From: Lignipirellula cremea
Lineage (GTDB): Bacteria; Planctomycetota; Planctomycetia; Pirellulales; Pirellulaceae
Reading direction: 5' to 3'
Length of the DNA stretch: 64,000 nt
NCBI RefSeq assembly: GCF_007751035.1
Contig: NZ_CP036433.1
Span: 5,251,001 to 5,315,000, forward strand
The translations under genes were made by a program, and so were the position numbers. The notes beneath the pieces were generated by a model. That model was not told the DNA's origin. It saw only the letters and a program-made list of their open reading frames with translations, and ran no database searches. Below, piece after piece: positions 45,874 to 55,173 of this stretch (position 1 is the stretch's first letter; each line of letters starts with the position of its first letter).

Positions 45874-46704
45874 ATGGATTACTTTGACCCGCATATCCAT
45901 ATGGTGTCGCGCACGACCGACGACTACGAAACCCTGGCGCGCATGGGCTGCGTCGGCGTTTCAGAACCGGCGTTCTGGGCGGGCTTTGATCGCGGCAGCG
46001 TGGAGAGTTTCCGGGACTACTTCCGCCAGCTGACCGACTTTGAAGCAAAGCGGGCGGCCCAGTTTGGCATCCAGCACTATACCTGGCTGTGCATCAACGC
46101 CAAAGAGGCGGAAAACGTTGAGCTGTCGCGGGAGGTCATCGCCATGATTCCCGAATTCCTCGACTGCCCCGGCGTGCTGGGCATCGGCGAGATCGGCCTC
46201 AACAAAAACACCAAGAACGAAGCGACCATCTTTGTCGAGCACCTGGAACTGGCCGTCAAATACGACCAGCAGATCCTCATCCATACGCCCCACCTGGCAG
46301 ACAAATACCAGGGCACCCGGATGATCCTTGACATGCTCTGCGACGACAGCCGGCTCGACCACAGCCGGGTGCTGGTCGACCATGTCGAAGAGCACACGGT
46401 TCGCCATGTGCTCGAAGAAGGCTTCTGGGCCGGCATGACGCTCTATCCCGTCACCAAATGCACGCCGGCCCGGGCGGTCGACATCATTGAAATGTACGGA
46501 CCCGAGCGGTTAATGGCCAACTCGGCCGGCGACTGGGGCCCCTCCAAGCCGACCGCCGTCCCCGATCTGATCGTGGAGATGCGGCGTCGCGGCCATCCCG
46601 AAAGCCTGATCCGCAAGGTGGTTTACGAGAACCCTCTCGAGTTCTTCCGCCAGAGCCAGGGCTTCCAGTTTACCCCTCGCGACGCCGAACAGACGCGCGT
46701 CTAA
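45874..46704 (+). CDS. TatD-like metal-dependent hydrolase
   Basis: 276 residues, amidohydrolase (TIM-barrel) fold. Metal ligands fit the TatD plan: His7-x-His9 (DPHIH), Glu106 (GEIGL), His137 (LIHTPH), His170 (VDHVEEH) and Asp220 (NSAGDWG). The sequence resembles the TatD-like hydrolases found in some small-molecule pathways rather than the typical DNase TatD; it lacks the usual TatD spacing of later motifs. The protein is probably cytoplasmic, with no signal peptide. The upstream 88-residue gene is in the same orientation, and the convergent methylofuran-type operon ends 12 bases past it. Confidence 0.82.
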   Translation: MDYFDPHIHMVSRTTDDYETLARMGCVGVSEPAFWAGFDRGSVESFRDYFRQLTDFEAKRAAQFGIQHYTWLCINAKEAENVELSREVIAMIPEFLDCPGVLGIGEIGLNKNTKNEATIFVEHLELAVKYDQQILIHTPHLADKYQGTRMILDMLCDDSRLDHSRVLVDHVEEHTVRHVLEEGFWAGMTLYPVTKCTPARAVDIIEMYGPERLMANSAGDWGPSKPTAVPDLIVEMRRRGHPESLIRKVVYENPLEFFRQSQGFQFTPRDAEQTRV

Positions 46705-46716
46705 AGGTTCAGAGAT

Positions 46717-47331
46717 TCAGCGATCCCGTAGCGGACCTGGCAACGCCAGACAGTGAACTGGCGGGATCGACGTCAGCTGCGGCAACCATGCGTCGACATA
46801 GCCCCGGTCAGCCAGTTCCTGGAGCGACGCTCGCTCCCCGGGCGGCGGCGTCGCTTTCAGCAACCAACAGGCGTCGGCGTCCAGCACGCCGGCAAGGCGG
46901 GCTGCGATCGAATCGCTCGTCACCCGCCAGTCGCACGGCAGCGGTCGCGGCGGCTGATGCGGCTCCTCGGTCTGCAGCCAACGGCAAGGGTCAAAAATCA
47001 CGGCCTGTGATCGCCCCGACTCCCCCAGGAAACGCAGGTCGGCCGACTCCGTTAACTGCGGCAATTCCGGCAGCAGCGCCCGCAGCACCTGGGCGGATGT
47101 CGACAGCAGGCCGATGCACAGGGCATGCGAGACGGCCTGTCCCAGTGCCTGGCGTTCATCATAAAAGCGGATCGCATCGGCCAGCTGGCCTCCACCCGCG
47201 ATCAGCACGGTGCTGCCCGGCAAGGTCCTGAGCCAGGAAGCCAGCCGCGGCCCCAGTTTCGCAGCAGCCAGCAAGCTGCCGCCGACTTTGACGACCCGCA
47301 GCGGCGACTGCGGTCGGGCGTCGGGCGTCAC
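46717..47331 (-). CDS. mfnE: amino-acid-kinase-family protein, probable MfnE (methylofuran synthesis)
   Basis: 204 residues starting at GTG 47331, overlapping the stop of the preceding mfnF-like gene (GTGA, 4 bases), which supports the start. It has the amino-acid kinase phosphate-binding loop VVKVGGSLLA near the N-terminus, then LIAGGGQLAD and DSIAARLAGVLDAD, where this family holds nucleotide. MfnE phosphorylates the aminomethylfuran precursor in archaeal methanofuran synthesis, and the length agrees with its ~200 residues. Order and linkage with mfnF and mfnD make this likely; a different amino-acid kinase is possible. It is the last gene of its operon. Confidence 0.72.
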   Translation of the reverse strand: MTPDARPQSPLRVVKVGGSLLAAAKLGPRLASWLRTLPGSTVLIAGGGQLADAIRFYDERQALGQAVSHALCIGLLSTSAQVLRALLPELPQLTESADLRFLGESGRSQAVIFDPCRWLQTEEPHQPPRPLPCDWRVTSDSIAARLAGVLDADACWLLKATPPPGERASLQELADRGYVDAWLPQLTSIPPVHCLALPGPLRDR

Positions 47332-48341
47332 GCATTTCCCCCTTCGCCGGCCAGCACCGCCAGGGCATGCGCTGTGGCGCAGCGGGAAACGAGCCAGCCC
47401 AGCTCACGGGTCAGGGAGACATAGCGAACCGGCAGCTCCAGTTTCTCCAGCGCCTTTCGAGCCAGAAACTCGCCATGGCCGGAAAGGATGATCGTTTCCG
47501 GCGGTTTCGGCATGCCCGAGATCACCTGCCTGGCGGCGGCGACAAGGGCATCGACCTGGGTCTGCATCACGGCCTGCGCGATCACGGCCGCATCGCGGTG
47601 GTTGAACTGGCTGTCGTCGGCGCAAACCATACGTCCCAGGCGGCGCCGGGCAGCGGCTTTGGTCGCGGGACGATGGTCGGCCGTTCGCAGATCGCCGGTT
47701 GATTCCGGCAGTACGCCCAGCAACAGGTAAGCGTCCCGGGTAGTGGCGAAAAACTCTTGCGCCACCGGGCACTTCTTGCCGCGGTAAACAGTCTCTTTCA
47801 GGACGGCGCAAACAGGGCTGCGTTCGATGCCCGTATAGACCAGCTCGCCACATACCAGACGGTCCGTATCCGTCAGGCCATGCGGGGCCGGATCGCCATG
47901 CCGCAGCGCGACCAGGTCGCAGGTGGTGGAACCGACATCGACCGCCAGCGAAGGACCGATCGGGGCGCAGCGGCCCACATAGGTCGTCAAGGCGCGCCAA
48001 TTGGCGGCGGCCGCCGACAGGGGATTGGAGCGGGCCGCCTGGGGCGTCACCATTTTTCCGCTGGTGAGAAACACGCGCGTATGGCGTCCGTCGGCCGCGC
48101 CTTCCACCGCCGTCAGGATATGCTCGACGCCTTCGGTTTTGGTGTCAAAGCAGTCGGCCAGTTCGCCCGTCATGGCGACAATCAGACGATCCGACGGAGG
48201 CGCTTCGCTGATTGCCGTGCGTAGCTCCTGCTCCAGTAGCTCGGGCGTTTGCCATAAAGCGAAAGCCCGGGAAACAGCGTAACCGCGCCCGTCGGCCAGT
48301 TTGATGTTGGCCCCACCAATGTCCAAGCCCAACCAGTTCAT
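47328..48341 (-). CDS. mfnF: H4MPT-linked C1 pathway protein, probable MfnF
   Basis: 337 residues. It has an ASKHA-type ATPase layout like hydantoinase A: DIGGANIKLADG (7-18) and AVDVGSTTCDLVAL (133-146), with further motifs such as TGELADCFDTKTEGV (58-72). This is the family described as H4MPT-linked C1 transfer pathway protein, characterised in archaea as MfnF, which joins the furan unit to tyramine or tyrosine in methanofuran synthesis. The gene overlaps mfnE by four bases and follows the ATP-grasp gene by 42 bases. The assignment rests on the ATPase motifs plus neighbours. Confidence 0.78.
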   Translation of the reverse strand: MNWLGLDIGGANIKLADGRGYAVSRAFALWQTPELLEQELRTAISEAPPSDRLIVAMTGELADCFDTKTEGVEHILTAVEGAADGRHTRVFLTSGKMVTPQAARSNPLSAAAANWRALTTYVGRCAPIGPSLAVDVGSTTCDLVALRHGDPAPHGLTDTDRLVCGELVYTGIERSPVCAVLKETVYRGKKCPVAQEFFATTRDAYLLLGVLPESTGDLRTADHRPATKAAARRRLGRMVCADDSQFNHRDAAVIAQAVMQTQVDALVAAARQVISGMPKPPETIILSGHGEFLARKALEKLELPVRYVSLTRELGWLVSRCATAHALAVLAGEGGNA

Positions 48342-48383
48342 ATGCAGTCACCCGGCGATTTTCCCCTGGCAGTTTCGCCCCGG

Positions 48384-49394
48384 CTAACGGCCGACTCGAT
48401 ACAGGATTTGTGAATTTTTTAACCTTAACAGTACCGATTCCCCTTGGGCAGTCCCCATCATACAAGCGGCCGTATTCGAGATCTGCCGCAACGCTGCATA
48501 CGAGGTCGTCAGTCGCGGATTTGCTTCAACGACCGTATCGGCCGTCCCCGCAGGATCGTTCCCCAGCACCAGGTCGAAGCCCGCATACCCCGTCAATGGC
48601 GGCAACGCGCGGAGCGCCGCCCTTACCAGCCGCTGGGCCCGTTCCTGCAACGAAGCTGCCAGCGGGCCAGCCGCTCCTTGATAGACGAAGTCGCCGGCCG
48701 AAAGCAGCTGCTCAAACGCCGGCAACAGAACGGGCGGACGATCCCCGCCCCCCAGCACCGCCAGGCTGGCCGCCATCCCCGGCGCAAACGCCTGTACCAG
48801 CAGCTGCTCCTGCTCCGCCGCGTCCGTCGTCGCCAGCAGATGCTCCAGGTCGCCCCGCTCCTGCAGCAATCGCAACCCTTGCGACCCGGCGCCGGCCCGC
48901 GGTTTGAGGATCGCCGGAAAGAACAGCCGCTTGCCCGCCGCCGCGGCATCGGCCAGCAAAAACGTGGCCGGCGTGGGCGCTCCGGCCGCTTCCAGCAGGC
49001 TGGCAAATCGCAGCTTGTCGGACGTCGCGGTGATGAAGGCTTCGCCCGGACTCAGCAAACGTACGCCAGCCTGCAGGGCCCAGCGGCAACGACGCAGCAG
49101 AATCTGATCGAACTCAGGAGCAATCAGCAGGGCTGCGTCGCAGCGTTTCGCGACCCGCGAAAAGGCCAGCTCTTCCGCGACCCGGCTGTCAACAGACGTC
49201 AGCTCGCCCAGGTGTCGGAAGTGCGGCAAGCGAACATCGCGCAAGAGATACGTTTGATGCCCGAGAGCGGTAAGATCTTCGGCGACGGCCGCCGCCATCG
49301 CGGAGCCTTCTGCCAGCAGCGAACCGGTCGGCGGTTCGCTTGACTGCTCAAACCAGCCTCCGCCGGTGACGTACTCATAAACAAAAACGCGCAC
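48384..49394 (-). CDS. mfnD: ATP-grasp ligase, probable tyramine/tyrosine-glutamate ligase MfnD
   Basis: 336 residues from GTG 49394. It has an ATP-grasp layout: N-terminal VFVYEYVTGGGW, a SDKLRFASLLEAAGAPTPATF stretch and the FPAILKPRAGAGSQGLRLL lysine-containing motif, with a late YAGFDLVLG...VVEANPRLTTSYAAL metal-binding region. This belongs to the ATP-grasp type seen with methanofuran/methylofuran synthesis, where MfnD adds glutamate. It is upstream of mfnF and mfnE on the same strand and follows the SMP-30 gene by 27 bases, so all four may form one operon. Specificity for tyramine, tyrosine or another acceptor cannot be read here. Confidence 0.7.
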   Translation of the reverse strand: MRVFVYEYVTGGGWFEQSSEPPTGSLLAEGSAMAAAVAEDLTALGHQTYLLRDVRLPHFRHLGELTSVDSRVAEELAFSRVAKRCDAALLIAPEFDQILLRRCRWALQAGVRLLSPGEAFITATSDKLRFASLLEAAGAPTPATFLLADAAAAGKRLFFPAILKPRAGAGSQGLRLLQERGDLEHLLATTDAAEQEQLLVQAFAPGMAASLAVLGGGDRPPVLLPAFEQLLSAGDFVYQGAAGPLAASLQERAQRLVRAALRALPPLTGYAGFDLVLGNDPAGTADTVVEANPRLTTSYAALRQISNTAACMMGTAQGESVLLRLKNSQILYRVGR

Positions 49395-49421
49395 CGCAGG
49401 ACTCGCTTTCCAGCCAGACGG

Positions 49422-50486
49422 TCAGTCGTTTTCGTACTGCGCATGAAAGCCGTGTGTTTTCAGCCGGATGCGCACCAGCCCCTGGTCCACGGTGATGTAG
49501 AGCATATTACTCTCTTCTCCCAGGCCGAACTCCACATTGCTGGGCAATCCGACGACCGGCTTTTCCGGCGTGGGACGCTGGTTAGCGGGCCCGGTCGGAA
49601 TGTAGCCGATCTCTTTCCCTTCGGGATTGATAACCATCACCCCCGGCAGCGATTCATCGCGAACACTCAAGTAGATATTGCCGTCGCGATCCACCGTCAT
49701 GCCGTCGCAGCCGAACTGGTCGCCAAAATCCACCAGCCGCCGCTTCGGTCCCGCGATTAGCCCCTGATCGTCCAGGGGATAAGCGACGATCTCCTGCACG
49801 CCCAGCGGCGGCCGTGGTTTGGTCGGGTCGATCCGATCCGTCCCGTTATCCAGGTCCGAAACGATCAACGTTTTTCCGTCGGGAGCGATGGCCAGGCCGT
49901 TCGGTTTGGCAATGTCCTTCGTCAGCTCCATCACCGTACCATCGGTGTCGATCCGATACACCGAACGACGCGTCAGCTCCCGTTCTTCGTCGCCCACGTA
50001 ACGCGGATCGCTGAAGTAGATCCGGCCCGCCTTGTCCAGGCAGATATCGTTTGGCGAGTTGAACCGCTTCCCGTCAAAACGATCGGCAACCACCGTCCGT
50101 TTCTTCGTCCGCGTATCCCACCGCACGATGCGCCGTCCGCCATGGTCGGCCCCCTCGCAAGCGACCAGCTTGCCTTGCCGGTCGAAGACCAGGCCGTTTG
50201 ACTTGCCCGAATTGGCGACGAACACGGTCGTTTGTTTCGTCTGCGGGTTGAATCGCAGAATCATGCCCGAATCGTTGCCGAAGGGAATATCGCTGAAATA
50301 GATCGAGCCATCCGGCGCCACGGCCGGACCTTCAGTCAAGCCGCCTCGAATGCCGGCGGTACGGGTGAACAGCGGCTCTAGCCTGGAGTCGGGCGAAACA
50401 ATGGCGTCGCCTTCAGGGGGAGGAACTTCCGCCGCCTGGGCAAGTACCGCGAAACAGAGCAGGCCGACTCCAGCAAAAAAACGCAT
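49422..50486 (-). CDS. secreted SMP-30/gluconolactonase-like protein
   Basis: 354 residues from ATG 50486, which has GAGGAG about six bases upstream. A signal peptide (FFAGVGLLCFAVLAQAAE) is followed by an SMP-30/gluconolactonase propeller: GLTEGPAVAPDGSIYFSDI, SNGLVFDRQGKLVACE, RFNSPNDICLDKAGRIYFSDPRY, KPNGLAIAPDGKTLIVSD, CDGMTVDRDGNIYLS. Conserved Glu, Asn and Asp residues that bind the metal in this family appear in place (TEGP, SPND, SD). It probably hydrolyses a lactone outside the cytoplasm. It is the first gene of the run ending with mfnE; whether it is functionally related to C1 metabolism is unknown. Confidence 0.88.
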   Translation of the reverse strand: MRFFAGVGLLCFAVLAQAAEVPPPEGDAIVSPDSRLEPLFTRTAGIRGGLTEGPAVAPDGSIYFSDIPFGNDSGMILRFNPQTKQTTVFVANSGKSNGLVFDRQGKLVACEGADHGGRRIVRWDTRTKKRTVVADRFDGKRFNSPNDICLDKAGRIYFSDPRYVGDEERELTRRSVYRIDTDGTVMELTKDIAKPNGLAIAPDGKTLIVSDLDNGTDRIDPTKPRPPLGVQEIVAYPLDDQGLIAGPKRRLVDFGDQFGCDGMTVDRDGNIYLSVRDESLPGVMVINPEGKEIGYIPTGPANQRPTPEKPVVGLPSNVEFGLGEESNMLYITVDQGLVRIRLKTHGFHAQYEND

Positions 50487-50642
50487 CGCAAGCTCCTCAA
50501 GTAGAACTAACTGAACAGGCAGGAGCCGCTACGGCCCCGGCGAATGTTGCTGGGCGCGATTGCCCTATACTTGTCGCAATCTGGCCCATCCCGCAAGCGG
50601 CCGCCTGCTTGCGGGATAAACGTTTCATCACTCCCAGCTTGT

Positions 50643-52652
50643 TTAATACTGGTTCTGAGCACTCCGGTCGCCGAAGCCGGCGTCGCCGCCAAACGACTGC
50701 CGCACCGTACGTGCTTTGACTTCGTCGTGCAAGCGACGGATCGCCTCGTCGACGCTCATCGCTCCCAGATCGCCGTCAATACGATCCCGCACCGAGACAG
50801 TCCCGGCTTCCTGGTCCCGCGGTCCGACGACAAACATATAAGGCGTTAAATCGATCTGGGCGTCGCGAATCTTGGCGCCAAGTTTTTCCGACCGGTAGTC
50901 GCCCGTCGCTCGCAGTCCAGTCGCCCGGGCCGTGCGTTCGATCGACAGGGCGTAGTCCGATGACTTCTCGCTGACCGGCAGCACGCGGACCTGTTCCGGC
51001 GCCAGCCACAGCGGGAACGCTCCGGCAAAGTGTTCAATCAGCACGCCAATGAACCGCTCCATCGAACCCAAAGGCGCGCGGTGAATCATCACCGGCTGAT
51101 GCCGGGAGTTATCGGCTCCGATGTATTCCAGGTCAAAGCGTTCCTTGCTGGGCAGGTTATAGTCCAGTTGCACCGTGCCCAGTTGCCATTCGCGGCCGAG
51201 ACAGTCCGTGACCACGAAGTCGGCTTTCGGCCCGTAGAAGGCTGCTTCCCCTTCTTCGGCTTCGGCCGTGATCCCCAGGCTGCGGCAGACTTCGACAATG
51301 GCGTCCTGGGCGCGTTCCCAGTTCTCTTCATTGCCGACGTACTTGTCGCTTTTGGGATCGCGGAAACCCAGACGCACGCGGTAATCCTTCAGGCCCAGCG
51401 TATCCAGCACAAACTGGGTCATTTCCAGACAGGCCCGGAACTCGCTGGCGACCTGGTCGTCGGTGCAGAAAATATGGGCGTCGTCCTGGGTGAAACCGCG
51501 GACGCGGGTCATGCCGGAGATTTCGCCCGACTGTTCGTAGCGATACACGGTGCCAAACTCCGCCAGCCGCAAGGGCAGGTCGCGGTAGCTGCGCGGTTTG
51601 GCCTTGTAGATCATGGTGTGATGCGGGCAGTTCATCGGCTTGAGCAGATACCGTTCGTCTTCGCTCATAACGATTGGCGTGAACTGGCTGTCGCTGTAGT
51701 AGGGGAAGTGGCCCGAGGTTTCGTACAGCTCGACCCGGCCAATGTTGGGCGTATAGACGGGCTCGTAACCGCGGCGATCCAGCTCGTCCTTGACGAACGT
51801 TTCCAGCGTGCTGCGAATCCGGGCGCCTTTGGGCTGCCACAGAATCAGGCCGGAACCAACCAGCGGGCTGATGGTGAACAGATCGAGCTTTTTCCCCAGC
51901 ACGCGGTGATCGCGTTTTTTGGCCTCTTCAATCCGCTGCAGATGTTCTTCCAGATCTTTGTCATTAAAGAACGCGGTCGCGTACAACCGCTGCAGCTGGG
52001 CGCGGGACTGGTCCCCTTTCCAGTAGGCTCCGGCCACCGATAGCAACTTGAAGGCGCCAATGGCGGCGGCGCTGGGAATATGGGGCCCGCGACAAAGATC
52101 GATAAACTCGCCCTGGCGATAGAAGCTGACCGTGTCATGTTCGGCCAGGCCTTCTTCGATATGTTCGACCTTGTACTTTTGATCCAGGCCGCGGCAAATT
52201 TTCAGAGCTTCGGCCGACTCGGCTTCCGAGCGGACGAAGGGTTCGTCCTCGGCGATGATCTTCCGCATTTCTGCTTCGATCGCCGGGAAGTCGTCCTCGC
52301 TGAGGGAATGCTCCAGCCCAAAGTCGTAGTAAAAGCCGCCTTCGATGGTCGGCCCGAACGCCAGCTGCACCCCTTCAAACAGCCGCATCACGGCCCGCGC
52401 CATAATATGGGCGCAGCTATGCCGCATGACGCCCAGCGCCTCGGGGTTTTTGTCGGTGAACAGCTTCAGGGCGACTTCGCCCGATCTGGGCAAGGGATAG
52501 TCGAGCCCGACGATCGTGCCATCGACTTCCGCGGCCAGGGCCGCTTTTGCCAGTCGCGGGCCGATCGTGGCGGCGACATCGGCGGGGGTCACTGACTCGG
52601 CAAACTCTTTGACGCTTCCATCAGGCAAAGTGACGTTGAGCATTGGATCCAT
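50643..52652 (-). CDS. thrS: threonyl-tRNA synthetase
   Basis: About 669 residues from ATG 52652 (GAG about six bases upstream); an ATG three codons further on is possible. The order is TGS domain ([23 protein letters not shown]), editing domain ([15 protein letters not shown]), class II core with [29 protein letters not shown] and the motif 2 stretch [15 protein letters not shown], and a C-terminal anticodon-binding domain ([17 protein letters not shown]...). It loads tRNA-Thr and edits mischarged serine. A promoter candidate lies upstream (52753-52780). Confidence 0.96.
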   Translation of the reverse strand: MDPMLNVTLPDGSVKEFAESVTPADVAATIGPRLAKAALAAEVDGTIVGLDYPLPRSGEVALKLFTDKNPEALGVMRHSCAHIMARAVMRLFEGVQLAFGPTIEGGFYYDFGLEHSLSEDDFPAIEAEMRKIIAEDEPFVRSEAESAEALKICRGLDQKYKVEHIEEGLAEHDTVSFYRQGEFIDLCRGPHIPSAAAIGAFKLLSVAGAYWKGDQSRAQLQRLYATAFFNDKDLEEHLQRIEEAKKRDHRVLGKKLDLFTISPLVGSGLILWQPKGARIRSTLETFVKDELDRRGYEPVYTPNIGRVELYETSGHFPYYSDSQFTPIVMSEDERYLLKPMNCPHHTMIYKAKPRSYRDLPLRLAEFGTVYRYEQSGEISGMTRVRGFTQDDAHIFCTDDQVASEFRACLEMTQFVLDTLGLKDYRVRLGFRDPKSDKYVGNEENWERAQDAIVEVCRSLGITAEAEEGEAAFYGPKADFVVTDCLGREWQLGTVQLDYNLPSKERFDLEYIGADNSRHQPVMIHRAPLGSMERFIGVLIEHFAGAFPLWLAPEQVRVLPVSEKSSDYALSIERTARATGLRATGDYRSEKLGAKIRDAQIDLTPYMFVVGPRDQEAGTVSVRDRIDGDLGAMSVDEAIRRLHDEVKARTVRQSFGGDAGFGDRSAQNQY

Positions 52653-52655
52653 CAA

Positions 52656-52987
52656 TTTCTCGGAGAATTATGGGGGAACGGACGTCTGCACAAACGACGT
52701 CTTCACACATCCACCCACAAGCGGCGCCGCGGTTTCCCCGCAACGGAGTCAAGTATAGGCGCAACCAGGCGCCCAACAAAAGGACACTTTCGCGGCAACC
52801 GGGGTTCGGCGGAACCCTTCGCTCCGCGTCCCGGTCGCCTGGCCCGGTCCGGCCGGAAGGCGCTGGGGATTTTCTCCCCCCCTTAACTGGCCTCCAGGGC
52901 GACGATCGGCTATCATCCTCAAAGGTAGATCGGATGGGTACTCGACCGCATCCCCGCCTGCGACCTCAGGTTAAGGAACTCCCTGCG
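52656..52987. other. divergent intergenic region between thrS and floA
   Basis: 332 bases. A promoter candidate for thrS is listed separately. A TATCAT box at 52911-52916 might serve floA, but no -35 lies 16-18 bases upstream. No small gene was supported. Confidence 0.4.
52753..52780 (-). promoter_or_regulatory. candidate sigma-70 promoter for thrS
   Basis: On the minus strand TTGTTG (52775-52780) and TATACT (52753-52758) are spaced by 16 bases, about 100 bases before the thrS start. Confidence 0.45.
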
Positions 52988-53965
52988 ATGGAAGGTCTCG
53001 TTTTACTCGCCGTTATCGGCGGCGTTCTGGGTTTTGGCTTGTTGATGCTGGCAATCGTTTTTATGCGATACGGCGCCAAATGGTTCCAGGCATTCATGTC
53101 AGGCGCCGATGTCAGCATGTGGAGCCTGGTCGGCATGGATTTTCGCCAGGTGGATATTGCGACCATGTTGGCGACCAAAATTAAAGCAGCCCAGGCCGGC
53201 CTGGATATCAGCCACGGCGGCGTCAGCACGACCCGCCTGGAAGCCCATTACCTGGCCGGCGGCAGCGTGGTGAATGTGGTGCAGGCGATCATCGCCGCCC
53301 ATCGCGCCGGTATCGACCTGGACTTCGACCGGGCGGCCGCGATTGACCTCGCCGGTCGCGATGTGGTCGACGCCGTGCGAACCAGCGTGCTACCCAAAGT
53401 GATCGACTGCCCCGATCCCCGTCGCAGCGGCAAAACGACCCTCAGCGCCATCGCACGTAACGGCGTGGAACTACGCGTGCGAGCCCGGGTGACGGTTCGC
53501 ACCAACCTGGAACAGTTGATCGGCGGAGCCACCGAAGAGACGATCATCGCCCGCGTGGGCGAGAGTATCATTTCCTCGATCGGTTCGTCCGACACCCACC
53601 TGCAGGTGCTGGAAAATCCCGACCGCATCTCCAAGGCGGTGCTCGCCCGTGGACTCGACGCCCATACGGCGTTCCAGATCGTGTCGATCGACATCGCAGA
53701 TATCGACGTGGGCGAGAACATCGGCGCCCGACTGCAGGCCGACCAGGCCGAAGCCGACACCCGTGTCGCCCGGGCCGAAGCCGAACGTCGACGTGCGGAA
53801 GCAGTCGCCGTGGAGCAAGAGAACAAGGCAAAGGTCGCCGCCAACCGCGCCCAGGTGGTGCTGGCCGAAGCGGCCGTTCCGCGGGCGATGGCGGACGCCT
53901 TCCGCAAAGGCCGCCTGGAAGTCGCCCCGCAAGACGGCTACGCCGATCCCGGCACGACCGCCTGA
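52988..53965 (+). CDS. floA: flotillin-like protein FloA
   Basis: 325 residues, the normal FloA length, from ATG 52988 (AAGGA about 12 bases upstream); the open frame reaches back to 52643 but the extra sequence is not FloA. An N-terminal hydrophobic hairpin ([23 protein letters not shown]) is followed by the SPFH-like region ([31 protein letters not shown]) and the C-terminal Ala/Glu-rich coiled coil ([31 protein letters not shown]). FloA organises ordered membrane microdomains and is anchored to the cytoplasmic face. Its usual partner NfeD is not next to it. The FGE-like gene follows 85 bases on. Confidence 0.95.
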   Translation: MEGLVLLAVIGGVLGFGLLMLAIVFMRYGAKWFQAFMSGADVSMWSLVGMDFRQVDIATMLATKIKAAQAGLDISHGGVSTTRLEAHYLAGGSVVNVVQAIIAAHRAGIDLDFDRAAAIDLAGRDVVDAVRTSVLPKVIDCPDPRRSGKTTLSAIARNGVELRVRARVTVRTNLEQLIGGATEETIIARVGESIISSIGSSDTHLQVLENPDRISKAVLARGLDAHTAFQIVSIDIADIDVGENIGARLQADQAEADTRVARAEAERRRAEAVAVEQENKAKVAANRAQVVLAEAAVPRAMADAFRKGRLEVAPQDGYADPGTTA

Positions 53966-54050
53966 TTCGCAGCGTCTTCCCCTTCCTGCCGCGCCGGCGC
54001 GATCCTGCTGGTCGCCCCGCGGCGCCGTCTGCTTTCGCCGTTGATTCGCC

Positions 54051-54830
54051 ATGCTCACTCTGCTCGTCGTCGCCATGTCGCTCTCTGCTGATCCGACACC
54101 TGCGCAAACCCAGCTGCTGCAGACCTTTCATGCCGAGTTCATCCCCATTACGCCCGGCGAGAAAGATTTCCCCGCAACCCTCCAGCGCACTCTGGGAGAC
54201 GGCAAAACAGTCGAGATCCGATTTGAGCAGCCGTTCTCGGTGGCCAAATACGAAGTGCCGCAGGATCTGTTCAAGGCTGTCACCGGGAACGACCCCAGCC
54301 GCTGGAAAGGGGACCGCAACTCGGTCGAAGAGGTCAACCGCGACGAAGCGATCGCCTTCTGCCGCCAGGCGACCCAGTTGATGCGGTCCGCCAAACTGAT
54401 TGGCGCCGACGAAGAAATTCGCCTGCCGACCGAAAGCGAATGGGAGTACGTCGCCCGGGCCGGAACCGACACCATCTACTCGTTCGGCAACAAGGTCGCG
54501 GACCTGGACGACTACGCCTGGCACACCGGCAACGCCGCCGGGAACGATCCGCCGGTGGGGACCAAAAAGCCGAATCCCTGGGGGCTGTACGACATCCACG
54601 GTTACCTGTGGGAATGGTGCGCCGATGACTGGTCCAGCGAAACCGCAAAGCTCCCCGTCGCGGGCCAAGCGGTGCAATCCGCAGGCGCCGCCCACGGCGT
54701 CCTGCGCGGCGGCAGCTGGAAGGACAAGGCAGAGAAACTCACCAGCTACTATCGCTACAAAGCCGCCACTGATCTACGCGACGACGCCGTCGGCTTCCGC
54801 TGCATTCTGGCCCGCACCGCCAAAAACTAA
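54051..54830 (+). CDS. secreted FGE-sulfatase-domain protein, probably non-catalytic
   Basis: 259 residues. A short signal peptide (MLTLLVVAMSLSAD) leads into a formylglycine-generating-enzyme-like fold: KYEVPQDLF, the LPTESEWEYVARAG signature, GLYDIHGYLWEWCADDW and VLRGGSW...VGFRC. The two copper-binding/catalytic cysteines of true FGE (in the RGGSx...C...C segment) are absent: the stretch after RGGSW is KDKAEKLTSYY. Such proteins bind protein or sugar, or act in other reactions (the EgtB or lectin-like branches of the superfamily). It is adjacent to floA on the same strand. Confidence 0.85.
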   Translation: MLTLLVVAMSLSADPTPAQTQLLQTFHAEFIPITPGEKDFPATLQRTLGDGKTVEIRFEQPFSVAKYEVPQDLFKAVTGNDPSRWKGDRNSVEEVNRDEAIAFCRQATQLMRSAKLIGADEEIRLPTESEWEYVARAGTDTIYSFGNKVADLDDYAWHTGNAAGNDPPVGTKKPNPWGLYDIHGYLWEWCADDWSSETAKLPVAGQAVQSAGAAHGVLRGGSWKDKAEKLTSYYRYKAATDLRDDAVGFRCILARTAKN

Positions 54831-55173
54831 GAGACGCGCTGGGCTTTATTTCCTGAACAGCGGTCGGCCGGTCAGATTTTTTCACGTCCTGCCAGATCCG
54901 CGACCCCCTGTCTCCTGGCCCGGGAAACTGCTGCGCCGATATCCGTGCGGCCGGGAAACCGTCTCCAATAGAATGACACAATGACAACCGGTCGGTAATT
55001 GTGTTCTGACAGGGGGCGTGTGCTAAGATCCCCTCTGTTGCGTCCTGACAACGGGACGCATTTCGAAGCCGTTTTTTCCGTTCGCCTTCCAGCCCAGCAG
55101 ACCGTGTCGACGGCGTGATCCCGCCTGGCCGTCTTCGCCTGTTTGTTTCCGCCGAACCCCGACGAGGACCCGC
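54831..55173. other. intergenic region upstream of the VWA operon
   Basis: 343 bases, no supported gene. A TAAGAT box (55024-55029) with TTGTGT (54999-55004) is a weak promoter candidate; the 19-base spacing is long. No terminator was seen after the FGE-like gene. Confidence 0.35.

Noticed and set aside
52643-52987. N-terminal extension of floA
   Set aside because: The extra 115 codons are Arg/Ser/Pro-rich, unlike FloA, and the length of 325 residues already fits the family.
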